From assembly GCA_035623075.1 (NCBI GenBank), contig DASPUC010000052.1, positions 85,637 through 149,636 of the forward strand: a stretch of DNA of 64,000 bases, given 5' to 3'. Source of the stretch: Nitrospiraceae bacterium. GTDB taxonomy: Bacteria; Nitrospirota; Nitrospiria; Nitrospirales; Nitrospiraceae. Both the position numbers and the translations under genes were made by a program. The stretch's first letter is position 1. Each line of letters opens with the position of its first letter. Under the pieces are notes generated by a model. It searched no databases. It saw nothing but the letters and a program-made list of their open reading frames with translations, and was not told the DNA's origin. Positions 57,027-64,000 of this stretch are shown piece by piece.

Positions 57027-57960
57027 CGAACAGGGCGTTGCCCTGCTCCTTGCCCTTTTGGTACTCGCGCTGTTGGTTGCCATCATTCTCGAGTTTGATG
57101 GTGAGGCACGTCGAGAATATCGTGACGCAGCCGCGTTTCGTGATAATTTTAAATCATGGGTATTGGGGCGGGCGGCGGTGCAAGCGGCACGTGCCGTACT
57201 CCAACAGGATTTCTTGCTCGATACGCAAGTGGGTCAGCAGTTTGATGCCTCGACAGACCTCTGGGCCCTGCCCATCAAAAATTATGCGATCGGTGACGGC
57301 CTCCTGAACGCTCAAATCGAGGATGAACGGGGCAAGCTGAACCTCAACGATCTGGCTGCCGGCGGGGATCCTAACGCCAGAAAGGCAATTGTTCTTCGTA
57401 CAAAACGGCTGTTTGAATTATTACAAGTGAACCCCGATCTTGTTGACGCTATCGTTGATTGGGTTGATTCGGATGAAATCCCCCAACCGGCTGGTGCCGA
57501 AACTCTCTACTATCAGTCACTACACCCCGCTTATCGCGCGGCCAATGCACCTCTCCAAACATTACTGGAACTTCGCCTGATAAAGGGAATGACACCGGAG
57601 ATTGTCAACCGGCTGTCTAAATTCGTGACCGTCTATCCGCCGGACGGTAACAGCAAAGTGAATCTGAACACAGCCGATCCGATTGTGATCCAGGCCCTCG
57701 ATCCACAAATTACACAAACGGTGGCCGGAGAGGTTGTGCAGGGACGTCCGTTCAAGACCATCCAAGATCTCGATCGGGTAAGTAGTTTTGCACCGATCGG
57801 GCAGCAACTGCGATTACAGAATATCTATGATGTACGGAGCGACATGTTCTCGGCTCACATGATTTTGACCATCAACGACGTCACCAAAACCGGAACTGTG
57901 GTGATCCAGCGCAACACAAGTGATGGCTCCGGAACGGTGATGTACTTTCGCATGTTATAA
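57013..57960 (+). CDS. gspK: Minor pseudopilin GspK
   Basis: Large minor pseudopilin at the pseudopilus tip. The prepilin site QG|VALLLALL lacks Glu5, as is normal for GspK. The 315 residues include the family motifs DERGKLNLNDL, VDAIVDWVDSDEIP, LQTLLELRLIKGM and VNLNTADPIVIQAL. It is the last gene of the T2SS operon. No terminator was seen directly after it. Confidence 0.93.
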   Translation: MRKRNEQGVALLLALLVLALLVAIILEFDGEARREYRDAAAFRDNFKSWVLGRAAVQAARAVLQQDFLLDTQVGQQFDASTDLWALPIKNYAIGDGLLNAQIEDERGKLNLNDLAAGGDPNARKAIVLRTKRLFELLQVNPDLVDAIVDWVDSDEIPQPAGAETLYYQSLHPAYRAANAPLQTLLELRLIKGMTPEIVNRLSKFVTVYPPDGNSKVNLNTADPIVIQALDPQITQTVAGEVVQGRPFKTIQDLDRVSSFAPIGQQLRLQNIYDVRSDMFSAHMILTINDVTKTGTVVIQRNTSDGSGTVMYFRML

Positions 57961-57998
57961 ACTCTGTCCTGCCGGCGTAACTCCTCCATCACGAAGAT

Positions 57999-58027
57999 TT
58001 AACACACCCGTAACACTGCGGTTACTC
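57999..58027 (+). promoter_or_regulatory. Candidate Pho box upstream of pstS
   Basis: Three 7-base direct repeats with an 11-base period: TTAACAC (57999), GTAACAC (58010) and GTTACTC (58021), each separated by 4 bases. This spacing and the TTAACA core match the PhoB/PhoP type of operator. A TAAAGAT -10-like element lies 13 bases further on. A matching pair lies upstream of the porin operon. Confidence 0.6.
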
Positions 58028-58099
58028 ATACGCAATCCGATAAAGATACCCTACCGGCTGTATGTCACAAACGTCTACCATACAGGGAGGGAGATACGA

Positions 58100-59221
58100 A
58101 TGGTAATGCGCTTGAAATCGTTCGTCAGATGGCGGCCTTTGGGAACAGTGACGACAAGTAGTCGTTTGCTGCTCGTCGTGCTGATCGTGACACTAGGGGC
58201 CCACCAATCGGGCGCAGAACAAGGCGGCCCCTTCGCCAGTGTGGCAGTAGACGCCGATCTCGCACATTACGCTCCCCAAGAGCAAGTGGCCGGTGGTCTC
58301 CGAATTCAAGGATCGGAGACCATGTATCCTCTCCTGACACGTCTCGGAATGGAATTTCAACGACGGCAGCCAAAGGTGAACGTCAGTGTGAAGGGTGGCG
58401 GTTCAAGTAAGGCGATCGAGGAATTCCTACAGCCGCTTCCAATCAAAGCCGGGATGATTACACTCAAAGAAGAACGCTCTACCCACTTCCCCTTCATCGC
58501 CACGTCGCGGGAGCTCTTTGATGCAGAGATCAAAGAATTCGTCACTCAGCATGGGCACGAACCGGTGGCCGTGCCTGTCGCCGTCGACGCGGTCGCCCTA
58601 TACGTCCACAAGGATAACCCTCTCACCGGTCTGACGTTGGACCAGGTCGATGCCATCTATTCAACCACCCGCAACAGAGGTTACAAGATGGAGATCAAAC
58701 AGTGGGGACAGCTGGGGTTATCTGGAAGGTGGGAACGCGCCCCGATCCAGCTCTATGGCAGGGATCTGAAATCCGCAACACGAGCATTCTTCCTAGAACA
58801 CTGTCTGGCTGGAGGTGATTTCACACCAGGAGTCCATGAGACCCCAGGAGCCGCCTCGGTTATTTTGGAGATAGGTCGGAATCAGATGAGCATTGGATAT
58901 AGTGGCCTCGGATTGCAATCATCCATGGTCCGTGTGGTTCCACTTGCGGAGAGCGAGGGAATGCCTTTCATCGCTCCCACGTCCTCCACAATGAAAGACC
59001 AGACCTATCCCCTCCGGCGTGTGCTGTATCTTTATTTCGACAAGGCTCCTGAGTCCCCTCTGCCTCCCGCAGCGAAAGAATTTCTCTCGTTTATCATGAG
59101 TCAAGAGGGACAAGAGGCCGTGACGAAGGCCGGGTTTTTCCCACTGCCGGTGAATCAGGTGAAAAAGAGCCTGGTCACACTCAGCATGCGTTCCATGCCC
59201 GCTCAGACTATCTCCCAATAA
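58100..59221 (+). CDS. pstS: PstS-like phosphate-binding protein
   Basis: Periplasmic substrate-binding protein of the PstS family, 373 residues. A signal peptide spans about 22-39 (LLLVVLIVTLGAHQSGAEQ). The mature part has GSETMYPLLTRLGMEF and VKGGGSSKAIEEFL, with the phosphate loop typical of this family, and NQMSIGYSGLG. The ribosome binding site GGAGGGAG precedes the ATG. No pstC, pstA, pstB or phoU follows, so it is solitary. A candidate Pho box lies about 75-100 bp upstream. Confidence 0.9.
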   Translation: MVMRLKSFVRWRPLGTVTTSSRLLLVVLIVTLGAHQSGAEQGGPFASVAVDADLAHYAPQEQVAGGLRIQGSETMYPLLTRLGMEFQRRQPKVNVSVKGGGSSKAIEEFLQPLPIKAGMITLKEERSTHFPFIATSRELFDAEIKEFVTQHGHEPVAVPVAVDAVALYVHKDNPLTGLTLDQVDAIYSTTRNRGYKMEIKQWGQLGLSGRWERAPIQLYGRDLKSATRAFFLEHCLAGGDFTPGVHETPGAASVILEIGRNQMSIGYSGLGLQSSMVRVVPLAESEGMPFIAPTSSTMKDQTYPLRRVLYLYFDKAPESPLPPAAKEFLSFIMSQEGQEAVTKAGFFPLPVNQVKKSLVTLSMRSMPAQTISQ

Positions 59222-59258
59222 CCACTGACCAGGCCTAACAGAGGTCTAGCCGGTTATT
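59217..59258. terminator. Possible bidirectional terminator between pstS and the lipoprotein operon
   Basis: AATAACC (59217-59223) pairs with GGTTATT (59252-59258); the 28 bases between could form a weaker inner hairpin. It lies between the two convergent stop codons and overlaps both. No clear U-run. Confidence 0.35.
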
Positions 59259-60189
59259 GTGAAGGGGCCGATCGTGGACTTGGTCGTTTGGATTTGGCTT
59301 TCTCCAACTCCTGACGCAAGCGTTCCATTTCATCGGCCAGATCCTTCATTTGTCTCGTCTGCTCCTCGATTTTCTTGCGTAGATCAAGATTGGAACTCGT
59401 GAGTTCTTTGATCTGGAGCTGGAGGTCTTCAGGAGACAGACTAGCCGGGCTCGACATTTGACCGTCTTTTGTGTCGAGCTGTGGTGTAACCTTGATTAGC
59501 GGTGCTGCAGCTGGTCGGCTTGCAGTGGACGACAGACGAGCCTCTCGGAGAGCAAGAACCTCCCGTGGCTTGACCGAGATATGAACCGACTCAAACGGGT
59601 CCCATCGAGGTTCTTCCGCGTCAGGAACCATCGCCGCGTTTGCCGGGTGGACTACCCAGAGCTTCATGCTTTTGGTGTCCCTGATATCCTTTTGGTCGCT
59701 GCCTCCCGTGTCAGTGGCTATAACAGACATATGGTCTCTCACCACGACATGCAGGTAGGGCCCGCGCAGAAACAGCGCGCCCGCTGTCCGCTCGTCTCGA
59801 TAGGGAGCCTGTCGATTCACAAGCGAAAAGAAGATTCGCTCTGTAGGTCCAGCTCCTCGAAATGCGGTCGCGAGATGTGGGGCGACCTCACGCAATTCTT
59901 CGTCCTTGAACAAAGGAACAGGTCTCGGAGGAGCAAGTAGTCCCATAAGAGTGCCACTCCAGCCACTGACCTCAATCATCCCCAGGATTGCTTGCAGCTC
60001 CGTGGGAGAAAACTTGGCAGGATGGTTATTCTGCACCGGCTCTCTGGAACGTTTGATCGTGGGATCCAGCTCAATCCCAACCTGAAATCCCTGCTGATCG
60101 TACACCACCTGCTCGGTGCTCAGCACGCCGCAGGCTGATAGTCCTAGCACCATGATGCCGATCAACAGATCGAGATACGTACGTGACAT
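59254..60189 (-). CDS. Lipoprotein with C-terminal coiled coil
   Basis: A 311-residue lipoprotein: lipobox LSAC with Cys20, then a soluble domain of about 200 residues that I do not recognise, and a C-terminal helix (about 255-300, LQIKELTSSNLDLRKKIEEQ...) forming a coiled coil. AAGGAGGG lies upstream of the ATG. It is the last gene of the porin-slp operon. Outer-membrane attachment and a role in envelope structure are plausible inferences. Confidence 0.8.
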   Translation of the reverse strand: MSRTYLDLLIGIMVLGLSACGVLSTEQVVYDQQGFQVGIELDPTIKRSREPVQNNHPAKFSPTELQAILGMIEVSGWSGTLMGLLAPPRPVPLFKDEELREVAPHLATAFRGAGPTERIFFSLVNRQAPYRDERTAGALFLRGPYLHVVVRDHMSVIATDTGGSDQKDIRDTKSMKLWVVHPANAAMVPDAEEPRWDPFESVHISVKPREVLALREARLSSTASRPAAAPLIKVTPQLDTKDGQMSSPASLSPEDLQLQIKELTSSNLDLRKKIEEQTRQMKDLADEMERLRQELEKAKSKRPSPRSAPSQ

Positions 60190-60212
60190 AGCCCTCCTTC
60201 TCTGGAGCTATC

Positions 60213-60545
60213 CTATTCACATGTGAATTGAATACCCCAAAGACGGTCGGTTCCCATTTGCCCGCGCCAAGCCCGATCAGCCGCTTGGCTGACTTTCGGA
60301 ACCTCCCCCTCTTTGATGACCCGTGATCCGTGTGGGCACTTGTCATTCATAAGGCGAAGCGCATCGCGGCGTCCAGCAGAAGAAAGCACGTCACCATCGT
60401 TTTGGACAGAATATGTGACCAGACCTCCAGTCGAGGTTTCATGCCGAAGAGACGCTTCATGTCCGCAGCCTCCTCCCACAAGAGTGGCGATCGTGAGAGT
60501 CATGAAGAGCCACCTCGGTCTGGCACCTATTCGAAACTCCGTCAT
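60213..60545 (-). CDS. Small lipoprotein, unknown
   Basis: A 110-residue protein with a lipobox-like VGGGC (Cys27) after a hydrophobic segment (LFMTLTIATL). The mature part of about 83 residues has two further Cys (KCPHG and FTCE) that could form a disulfide. Function unknown. It lies 9 bp after slp and 23 bp before the coiled-coil lipoprotein. Confidence 0.7.
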   Translation of the reverse strand: MTEFRIGARPRWLFMTLTIATLVGGGCGHEASLRHETSTGGLVTYSVQNDGDVLSSAGRRDALRLMNDKCPHGSRVIKEGEVPKVSQAADRAWRGQMGTDRLWGIQFTCE

Positions 60546-60554
60546 GGATCTCCG

Positions 60555-61091
60555 CTATGGATGACTTGCACAGAAGGTCTGTTCCTCGAGTGTTTCATAT
60601 CCCGCACCGTAGGAAGGGAAGTCGGCAATTTCTCGACTTCCTGTGTTCCAGATATGGAGGCATTGCGCCTTCACGGTAGGAAAACTCCGCGGGATATCAT
60701 CTACGATGACGACTTTCGCGGTACGTGTCGTTCCCACAACAATAAGTCGGTTTCCTGTTTGGAGAAGCTTCGACTCAATTTGGCCCTGATAGGTAATGGT
60801 GAACTCTCCACTGCGCTTACCTGTGTCTTTGGGACCATAAGCCGGATGCTCGACGATCGGCAATTGGGCGGCAACAATAGAAACCGTACCCTCCTTTGTA
60901 TCCGCTTGAATGATGCGGCCACCCAACTGGATTTTGTTGTCAGTCTTGGCGTTCGGTGTTAGCCTCCAAGCGCTGAAATCGAAGCTGTGATCCACGTCTT
61001 TGGTAACCTCGGGAGGAAATACTTGATATAGCGCGCAAGCATCGAAGACCAGACAGCAAAAAATCACGATCGCTCCTCGTAGAAATCTCAT
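60555..61091 (-). CDS. Slp-family outer-membrane lipoprotein
   Basis: A 178-residue lipoprotein with lipobox FDAC (Cys19). The mature part resembles the Slp (starvation-inducible) family: KIQLGGRIIQADTKEG, AQLPIVEHPAYG and RLIVVGTTRTAKV. AAGGAGG precedes the ATG. It follows the porin gene by 77 bp on the same strand. Slp proteins are envelope proteins of unclear function. Confidence 0.82.
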   Translation of the reverse strand: MRFLRGAIVIFCCLVFDACALYQVFPPEVTKDVDHSFDFSAWRLTPNAKTDNKIQLGGRIIQADTKEGTVSIVAAQLPIVEHPAYGPKDTGKRSGEFTITYQGQIESKLLQTGNRLIVVGTTRTAKVVIVDDIPRSFPTVKAQCLHIWNTGSREIADFPSYGAGYETLEEQTFCASHP

Positions 61092-61168
61092 CGCATCCTC
61101 CTTACTCCTTACATAGCTCTATTTCAAGGGTCAGTCCCAATGACTGCTCTTGCCATCGACGTGATGAG

Positions 61169-62752
61169 TTACATGTATCGGATTTGGAACTCAAAGAACA
61201 CAGCGTTCTGAGCGAACGGGTCCGTCGCAGAGCTATAGGCCGGAGTATTAGGCCCTGTGCCGAGTCCTGAGTGATGCCGAAACTCATAATTGAGTTGGAT
61301 TTTCGACTGAAGCTTTGGTGGGAAATTTTCGAAATAATAGGAAAAGCCGACGATCGATCTCGTATACAAATCGTTCCCCATGGCGGTGTTTGGGTCGAAT
61401 TGTTCGTACATGAAGGTCGGCTCGAAGTTCTCAAATACGCCATCGGTAATCAAATATTTCGCCAAAACATACCAGGTTCGCCGTTGCACCCCGGGTGCAC
61501 CGGACCCGCCACACTGAGCCTGGTTCAGGCAAGAGCCGTTGGCTGGCACCCCTACCACGGTAGCATTAGCGCCATCATGGCCTTGCCAATATTCGCCTTG
61601 TGTCATAAAACCAGGAAAAAACTTCGAGGTATAACGAAAGTCTACGCCGTACCGATCGAATTCGCCCTTACCCCGTCCGTTGATGTTAGTGCCTGCGTTA
61701 TTGGATTCTCCTTGGAGAGTCGTGAAACTGACAAATGACACATCCGACCCGAAGAGCCGAACCCGGCTGTAGAAGGCCTTGGGCCCATTGGCACCACCGA
61801 TACCGGTCGTAGTGTTGACCTGCCCATTAGCTTGAAAGTTGTTATTGTTCATGATACCCGCGACGTATTCCAGGCGGTTGGCGATTTTCCCTCGCACATC
61901 CACGAAATAATCACGCTCCTGCAGGAAGTCGACTTGGCCGCCTGTTCCGTTCTTATTTTGTGTGGGACAAGGCGGTGTATTGCATCCAACCGATGAGAGA
62001 TAGGGCGAGCTGATCACATCGCGCAACCCGCCGGAGGTTTCGGTAAAGATACCCCACGGCATCCGGAAGATGCCGAGACGAAAGAAATTCAGGTTCGGGG
62101 CCCAAGACTGAATCGGACGAAAGTCGATATAGGCCTCTCGGAAATACGTCGCAGATGTCGGATTCCCTGCTGCGCTGGTGTTGGATCCTGTTGGGGTATT
62201 CTTTGACAGGCTTGTGCTCTGAAACTCAAAAAGTGTATGCCACCGTGGAAGGGTATCACTGATCTTTCCCCAAAAGATAAGCTCTGCCCGGCGAACAAAA
62301 AAACTGTCTTGACTTTGCCCTTCCGGAACTTGCGCATTACTGTGACCGTAGACAAACTGAAGTGCATTGAGCCCAAAATTCACTTTGTCTCTCAGAATGG
62401 GAAGTAATTCAGTTCTCTCCTTCCAGTCTTCTATTGCATCCAGACGCCGGGCCTGGTCGGCTGATCGATATTCTTGCTCTGCTTTGATCCGAATCCATTC
62501 ATCCATCGTGATCAGGCCTTTTTGAAGGAGGATATCTTCGACTGCGGCTCCTCCTGGCGGTAGTTCTTGCGCCGGTAAGGGGTTTTGTCCTTCAACCGGA
62601 GCCGATGTTGCTGCCTGCGCAAGCACCGCCGAAGATTGCGATGGATCTTGACTCTTCCTGAGCTCGCCGGCAAACGAACTGTCTACCCCTAGGGCTAACA
62701 ACAGAACCACGATAACACCGCTGCTCGGCATCACTTGCCCCAATCTCACCAT
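61169..62752 (-). CDS. O/P-type outer-membrane porin
   Basis: A beta-barrel porin of the phosphate/pyrophosphate-selective O/P type, 527 residues from the ATG at 62750-62752 (AAGGGGG seven bases upstream; a second ATG lies at 62756-62758). Residues 1-33 form the signal peptide; an N-terminal linker with a short helical region (DILLQKGLITMDEWIRIKAE) precedes the barrel, which ends in an aromatic-rich strand (FFEFQIRYM). A Pho-box-like repeat lies about 80 bp upstream. Heads the operon with slp and two lipoproteins. Ion selectivity cannot be read from the sequence. Confidence 0.88.
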   Translation of the reverse strand: MVRLGQVMPSSGVIVVLLLALGVDSSFAGELRKSQDPSQSSAVLAQAATSAPVEGQNPLPAQELPPGGAAVEDILLQKGLITMDEWIRIKAEQEYRSADQARRLDAIEDWKERTELLPILRDKVNFGLNALQFVYGHSNAQVPEGQSQDSFFVRRAELIFWGKISDTLPRWHTLFEFQSTSLSKNTPTGSNTSAAGNPTSATYFREAYIDFRPIQSWAPNLNFFRLGIFRMPWGIFTETSGGLRDVISSPYLSSVGCNTPPCPTQNKNGTGGQVDFLQERDYFVDVRGKIANRLEYVAGIMNNNNFQANGQVNTTTGIGGANGPKAFYSRVRLFGSDVSFVSFTTLQGESNNAGTNINGRGKGEFDRYGVDFRYTSKFFPGFMTQGEYWQGHDGANATVVGVPANGSCLNQAQCGGSGAPGVQRRTWYVLAKYLITDGVFENFEPTFMYEQFDPNTAMGNDLYTRSIVGFSYYFENFPPKLQSKIQLNYEFRHHSGLGTGPNTPAYSSATDPFAQNAVFFEFQIRYM

Positions 62753-62828
62753 TTCCATACCCCCTTCTGCCAATGTGTGTGCAGCTGGAATAGGTGTAGC
62801 CACGCGTGATCACGAGAGAATTGCCGGC

Positions 62829-62846
62829 GTGTTACAGGATTGTTAA
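62829..62846 (-). promoter_or_regulatory. Candidate Pho box upstream of the porin operon
   Basis: Read leftward, TTAACAA (62840-62846) and GTAACAC (62829-62835) are separated by four bases, an 11-base period. Twelve of the fourteen core positions, excluding spacers, match the first two repeats upstream of pstS nearly exactly (only one base differs in the first repeat). Lies about 80 bp before the porin start. Confidence 0.55.
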
Positions 62847-62943
62847 CAATTAGTGTGGGCCCGGTTTCATGGGCCGGAACCGCGTATCTTGCAGAATGTC
62901 ACGATCCGTGAGCCCAGTCGGCCTCAGCACTGGAGGGGGGCAC

Positions 62944-63057
62944 TTGACTGCCGAAGAGAAGGTGCAGAGAGCGAGGGTACTTCTCAGAAACATCACGCGG
63001 CACAATTCAGCGCAATGTCTCACTCGCGACTTGAATGATGAATTGAGACGGAAATAG
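62944..63057 (+). CDS. Possible very short gene product
   Basis: A 37-residue frame starting at TTG, with TGGAGGGGGGCAC directly upstream as a possible ribosome binding site. The peptide is basic and helical (EEKVQRARVLLRNITRH). No family known, and it may not be translated. Confidence 0.2.
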   Translation: MTAEEKVQRARVLLRNITRHNSAQCLTRDLNDELRRK

Positions 63058-63119
63058 GAGCACGGGATGATAACAGGGGAGGTTTCCCATACCTATAAGG
63101 AGAAAGCGAGGACAGTCCG

Positions 63120-63356
63120 TTACGGTTGTTCGATTAGTCTCCAACCTTCTTTCTGTAGGCAACGTTCAGTGGCATTCGCTAACATCAGTTTGTTCCCCTG
63201 CTGAAGTTTGGGATCTTTCAACACGATGCTTTCGCATCGGTTGTAGTCAGTGATGAATTCTGAACTCGGCTTATTGGGATGCACCCATTCCGTTGAAGAA
63301 CAAGCTGACAGAAGGCTCCAAGCTATGATTAATAACCCGAGAATTCCAACGCGCAT
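63120..63356 (-). CDS. Small lipoprotein, unknown
   Basis: From MRVGILGLLIIAW the protein has 78 residues, with the lipobox LSAC (Cys18). The mature part of about 60 residues has two Cys (RCESIV and RCLQKEGW), probably a disulfide. GGAGGAGGAATTC precedes the ATG and supports this start over the one at 63413. Function unknown. Confidence 0.78.
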   Translation of the reverse strand: MRVGILGLLIIAWSLLSACSSTEWVHPNKPSSEFITDYNRCESIVLKDPKLQQGNKLMLANATERCLQKEGWRLIEQP

Positions 63357-63594
63357 GAATTCCTCCTCCAAGAAATTAGTGCGCAAGATAAACTGTCCGA
63401 TATAAGCCGTCAAGCGACATATATGGAAGCACGAGGTCTATAGGAAGACCCTCAGATTTCCTGTCAACTCATGGTCAATTGCAGGCCTATCCCAGCAGTG
63501 CTGCCACTCCTAGAACACTCAACGATGTCAACGTCTTACGCGTGGTATTTGAATAACAACACGAACCACTCATTTGTATGGTTGTGCAGGGATA

Positions 63595-63609
63595 CGTAAC
63601 TCTGTTACG
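63595..63609. repeat. Perfect 6-3-6 inverted repeat
   Basis: CGTAAC-TCT-GTTACG at 63595-63609, just before the GTG start of the next short gene. It could be a small operator; it shares the GTAAC core with the Pho boxes but as an inverted and not a direct repeat. Confidence 0.3.
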
Positions 63610-63611
63610 GT

Positions 63612-63863
63612 GTGCGCCTACACGAGGGACTGGTGAAACCGATCGATTATCTGATGATGGATGCTAAGCAAGCGGTCATGGAGGAGCAGCACCGGCGATT
63701 CCAGGATCTTCATCGAGAAGGGCGGTGGGTCGAAGCTCTGCACCAGATGCATGTGACATTGAATTGTGCAGCAGACCTTCTGAACGAGTCGCTGCGCGTC
63801 ATGGATGAGACAATCGGGAATTGCCGTAACCCCTCCTCAAATCACAGCCACCCAGTCACCTGA
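63612..63863 (+). CDS. Small helical hypothetical protein
   Basis: An 83-residue soluble protein, mostly helical (MDAKQAVMEEQHRRFQDLHR), of unknown family. The start may be the GTG at 63612, or the GTG at 63633, which has GAGGGACTG upstream. It has no export signal. It lies just before the insertion element. Confidence 0.5.
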   Translation: MRLHEGLVKPIDYLMMDAKQAVMEEQHRRFQDLHREGRWVEALHQMHVTLNCAADLLNESLRVMDETIGNCRNPSSNHSHPVT

Positions 63864-63889
63864 CCTAGCCCCCTTAATCCGGTCCACCC

Positions 63890-64000
63890 TGTATGTTAGG
63901 GTCGGGCCAAAAGGAGGGCCATATGCCACGTTTCCGTCACACCGTCGAACAGATCCTCGCCAAATTGCGTGAAGCCGAAGTCGCCCTGAGCAAGGGCCAG
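63890..64000 (+). mobile_element. Left end of an IS3-type insertion sequence
   Basis: The element appears to begin near TGTATGTTAGGG (63890), a TG-starting end typical of IS3 elements, followed by the first transposase gene. The right end and any target duplication are outside the window, so the end position is an estimate. Confidence 0.55.
63923..64000 (+). CDS. IS3-family transposase OrfA (N-terminal part)
   Basis: The first 26 codons (MPRFRHTVEQILAKLREAEV) match the helix-turn-helix start of IS3-family OrfA proteins, which bind the element ends. AAGGAGGG five bases upstream is the ribosome binding site. The rest, and the OrfB integrase made by frameshifting, lie beyond the right edge. Confidence 0.8.
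   Translation, partial: MPRFRHTVEQILAKLREAEVALSKGQ

Larger units (their letters stand above)
62753..63119. other. Intergenic region upstream of the porin operon
   Basis: About 370 bp. It holds the porin leader, a candidate Pho box, and perhaps one very short gene on the plus strand. Nothing else was recognised. Confidence 0.5.

Noticed and set aside
1..64000. tRNA, rRNA genes or CRISPR arrays
   Set aside because: No cloverleaf, rRNA segment or regularly spaced repeat was seen in the intergenic regions.

Overview
The window looks like a chromosomal segment from a bacterium of the phylum Nitrospirota, most likely Nitrospira or a close relative. This is inferred from overall protein character and gene mix (lipoyl-dependent pyruvate dehydrogenase with Mrp and a Rieske protein, citrate synthase, class II fumarase, malic enzyme, type II secretion, O/P-type porin); no marker gene such as rRNA or nitrite oxidoreductase is present to prove it. 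Coding density is high and many neighbouring genes overlap by ATGA or TGATG, so much of the window is organised in long operons. No tRNA, rRNA or CRISPR array was seen.

Left part (1-13000). On the minus strand lie an HtrA-type protease cut by the window edge, an orphan TrkA_C protein, a small unknown gene, and an eight-gene operon read from right to left: mrp, a Rieske ferredoxin, pdhA, pdhB, two unknown genes, pdhC and lipA. This groups pyruvate oxidation, lipoate insertion and Fe-S handling. A bifunctional proline dehydrogenase (putA) is read divergently from mrp and its end overlaps an exported protein gene on the other strand.

Middle left (12400-28100). A FabG-like reductase is coupled to bioD. 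A long minus-strand housekeeping series then runs from right to left: tsaD, hflX, nth, yicC, gmk, rpoZ, coaBC, a TPR gene, aroQ, efp, accB, accC and thiE. It is separated by a hairpin terminator from clpC, which has a near-consensus sigma-70 promoter. hflX appears to start at an ATT codon.

Middle right (28100-47600). NAD kinase, a ferredoxin-NADP reductase-like flavoprotein, fumC, hsp20, gltA, several small unknown genes, an ArsC-family protein, a membrane protein with a degenerate GGDEF domain, the series malic enzyme, J-domain protein and RNase D, a tiny lysine-rich exported peptide gene with its own promoter and terminator, a YyaL-aldo/keto reductase fusion of 1230 residues, a TPR protein and the GDP-fucose pair gmd and fcl.

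Right part (47700-64000). A type II secretion operon in the order C-E-F-G-H-I-J-N-L-M-K lacks the secretin gene gspD. It is followed by a pstS-like gene and, convergently, an operon of an O/P-type porin and three lipoproteins. Both units carry the same 11-bp-period TTAACA/GTAACA repeat upstream, which suggests a shared phosphate-starvation regulon. The window ends inside the first gene of an IS3-type insertion sequence.
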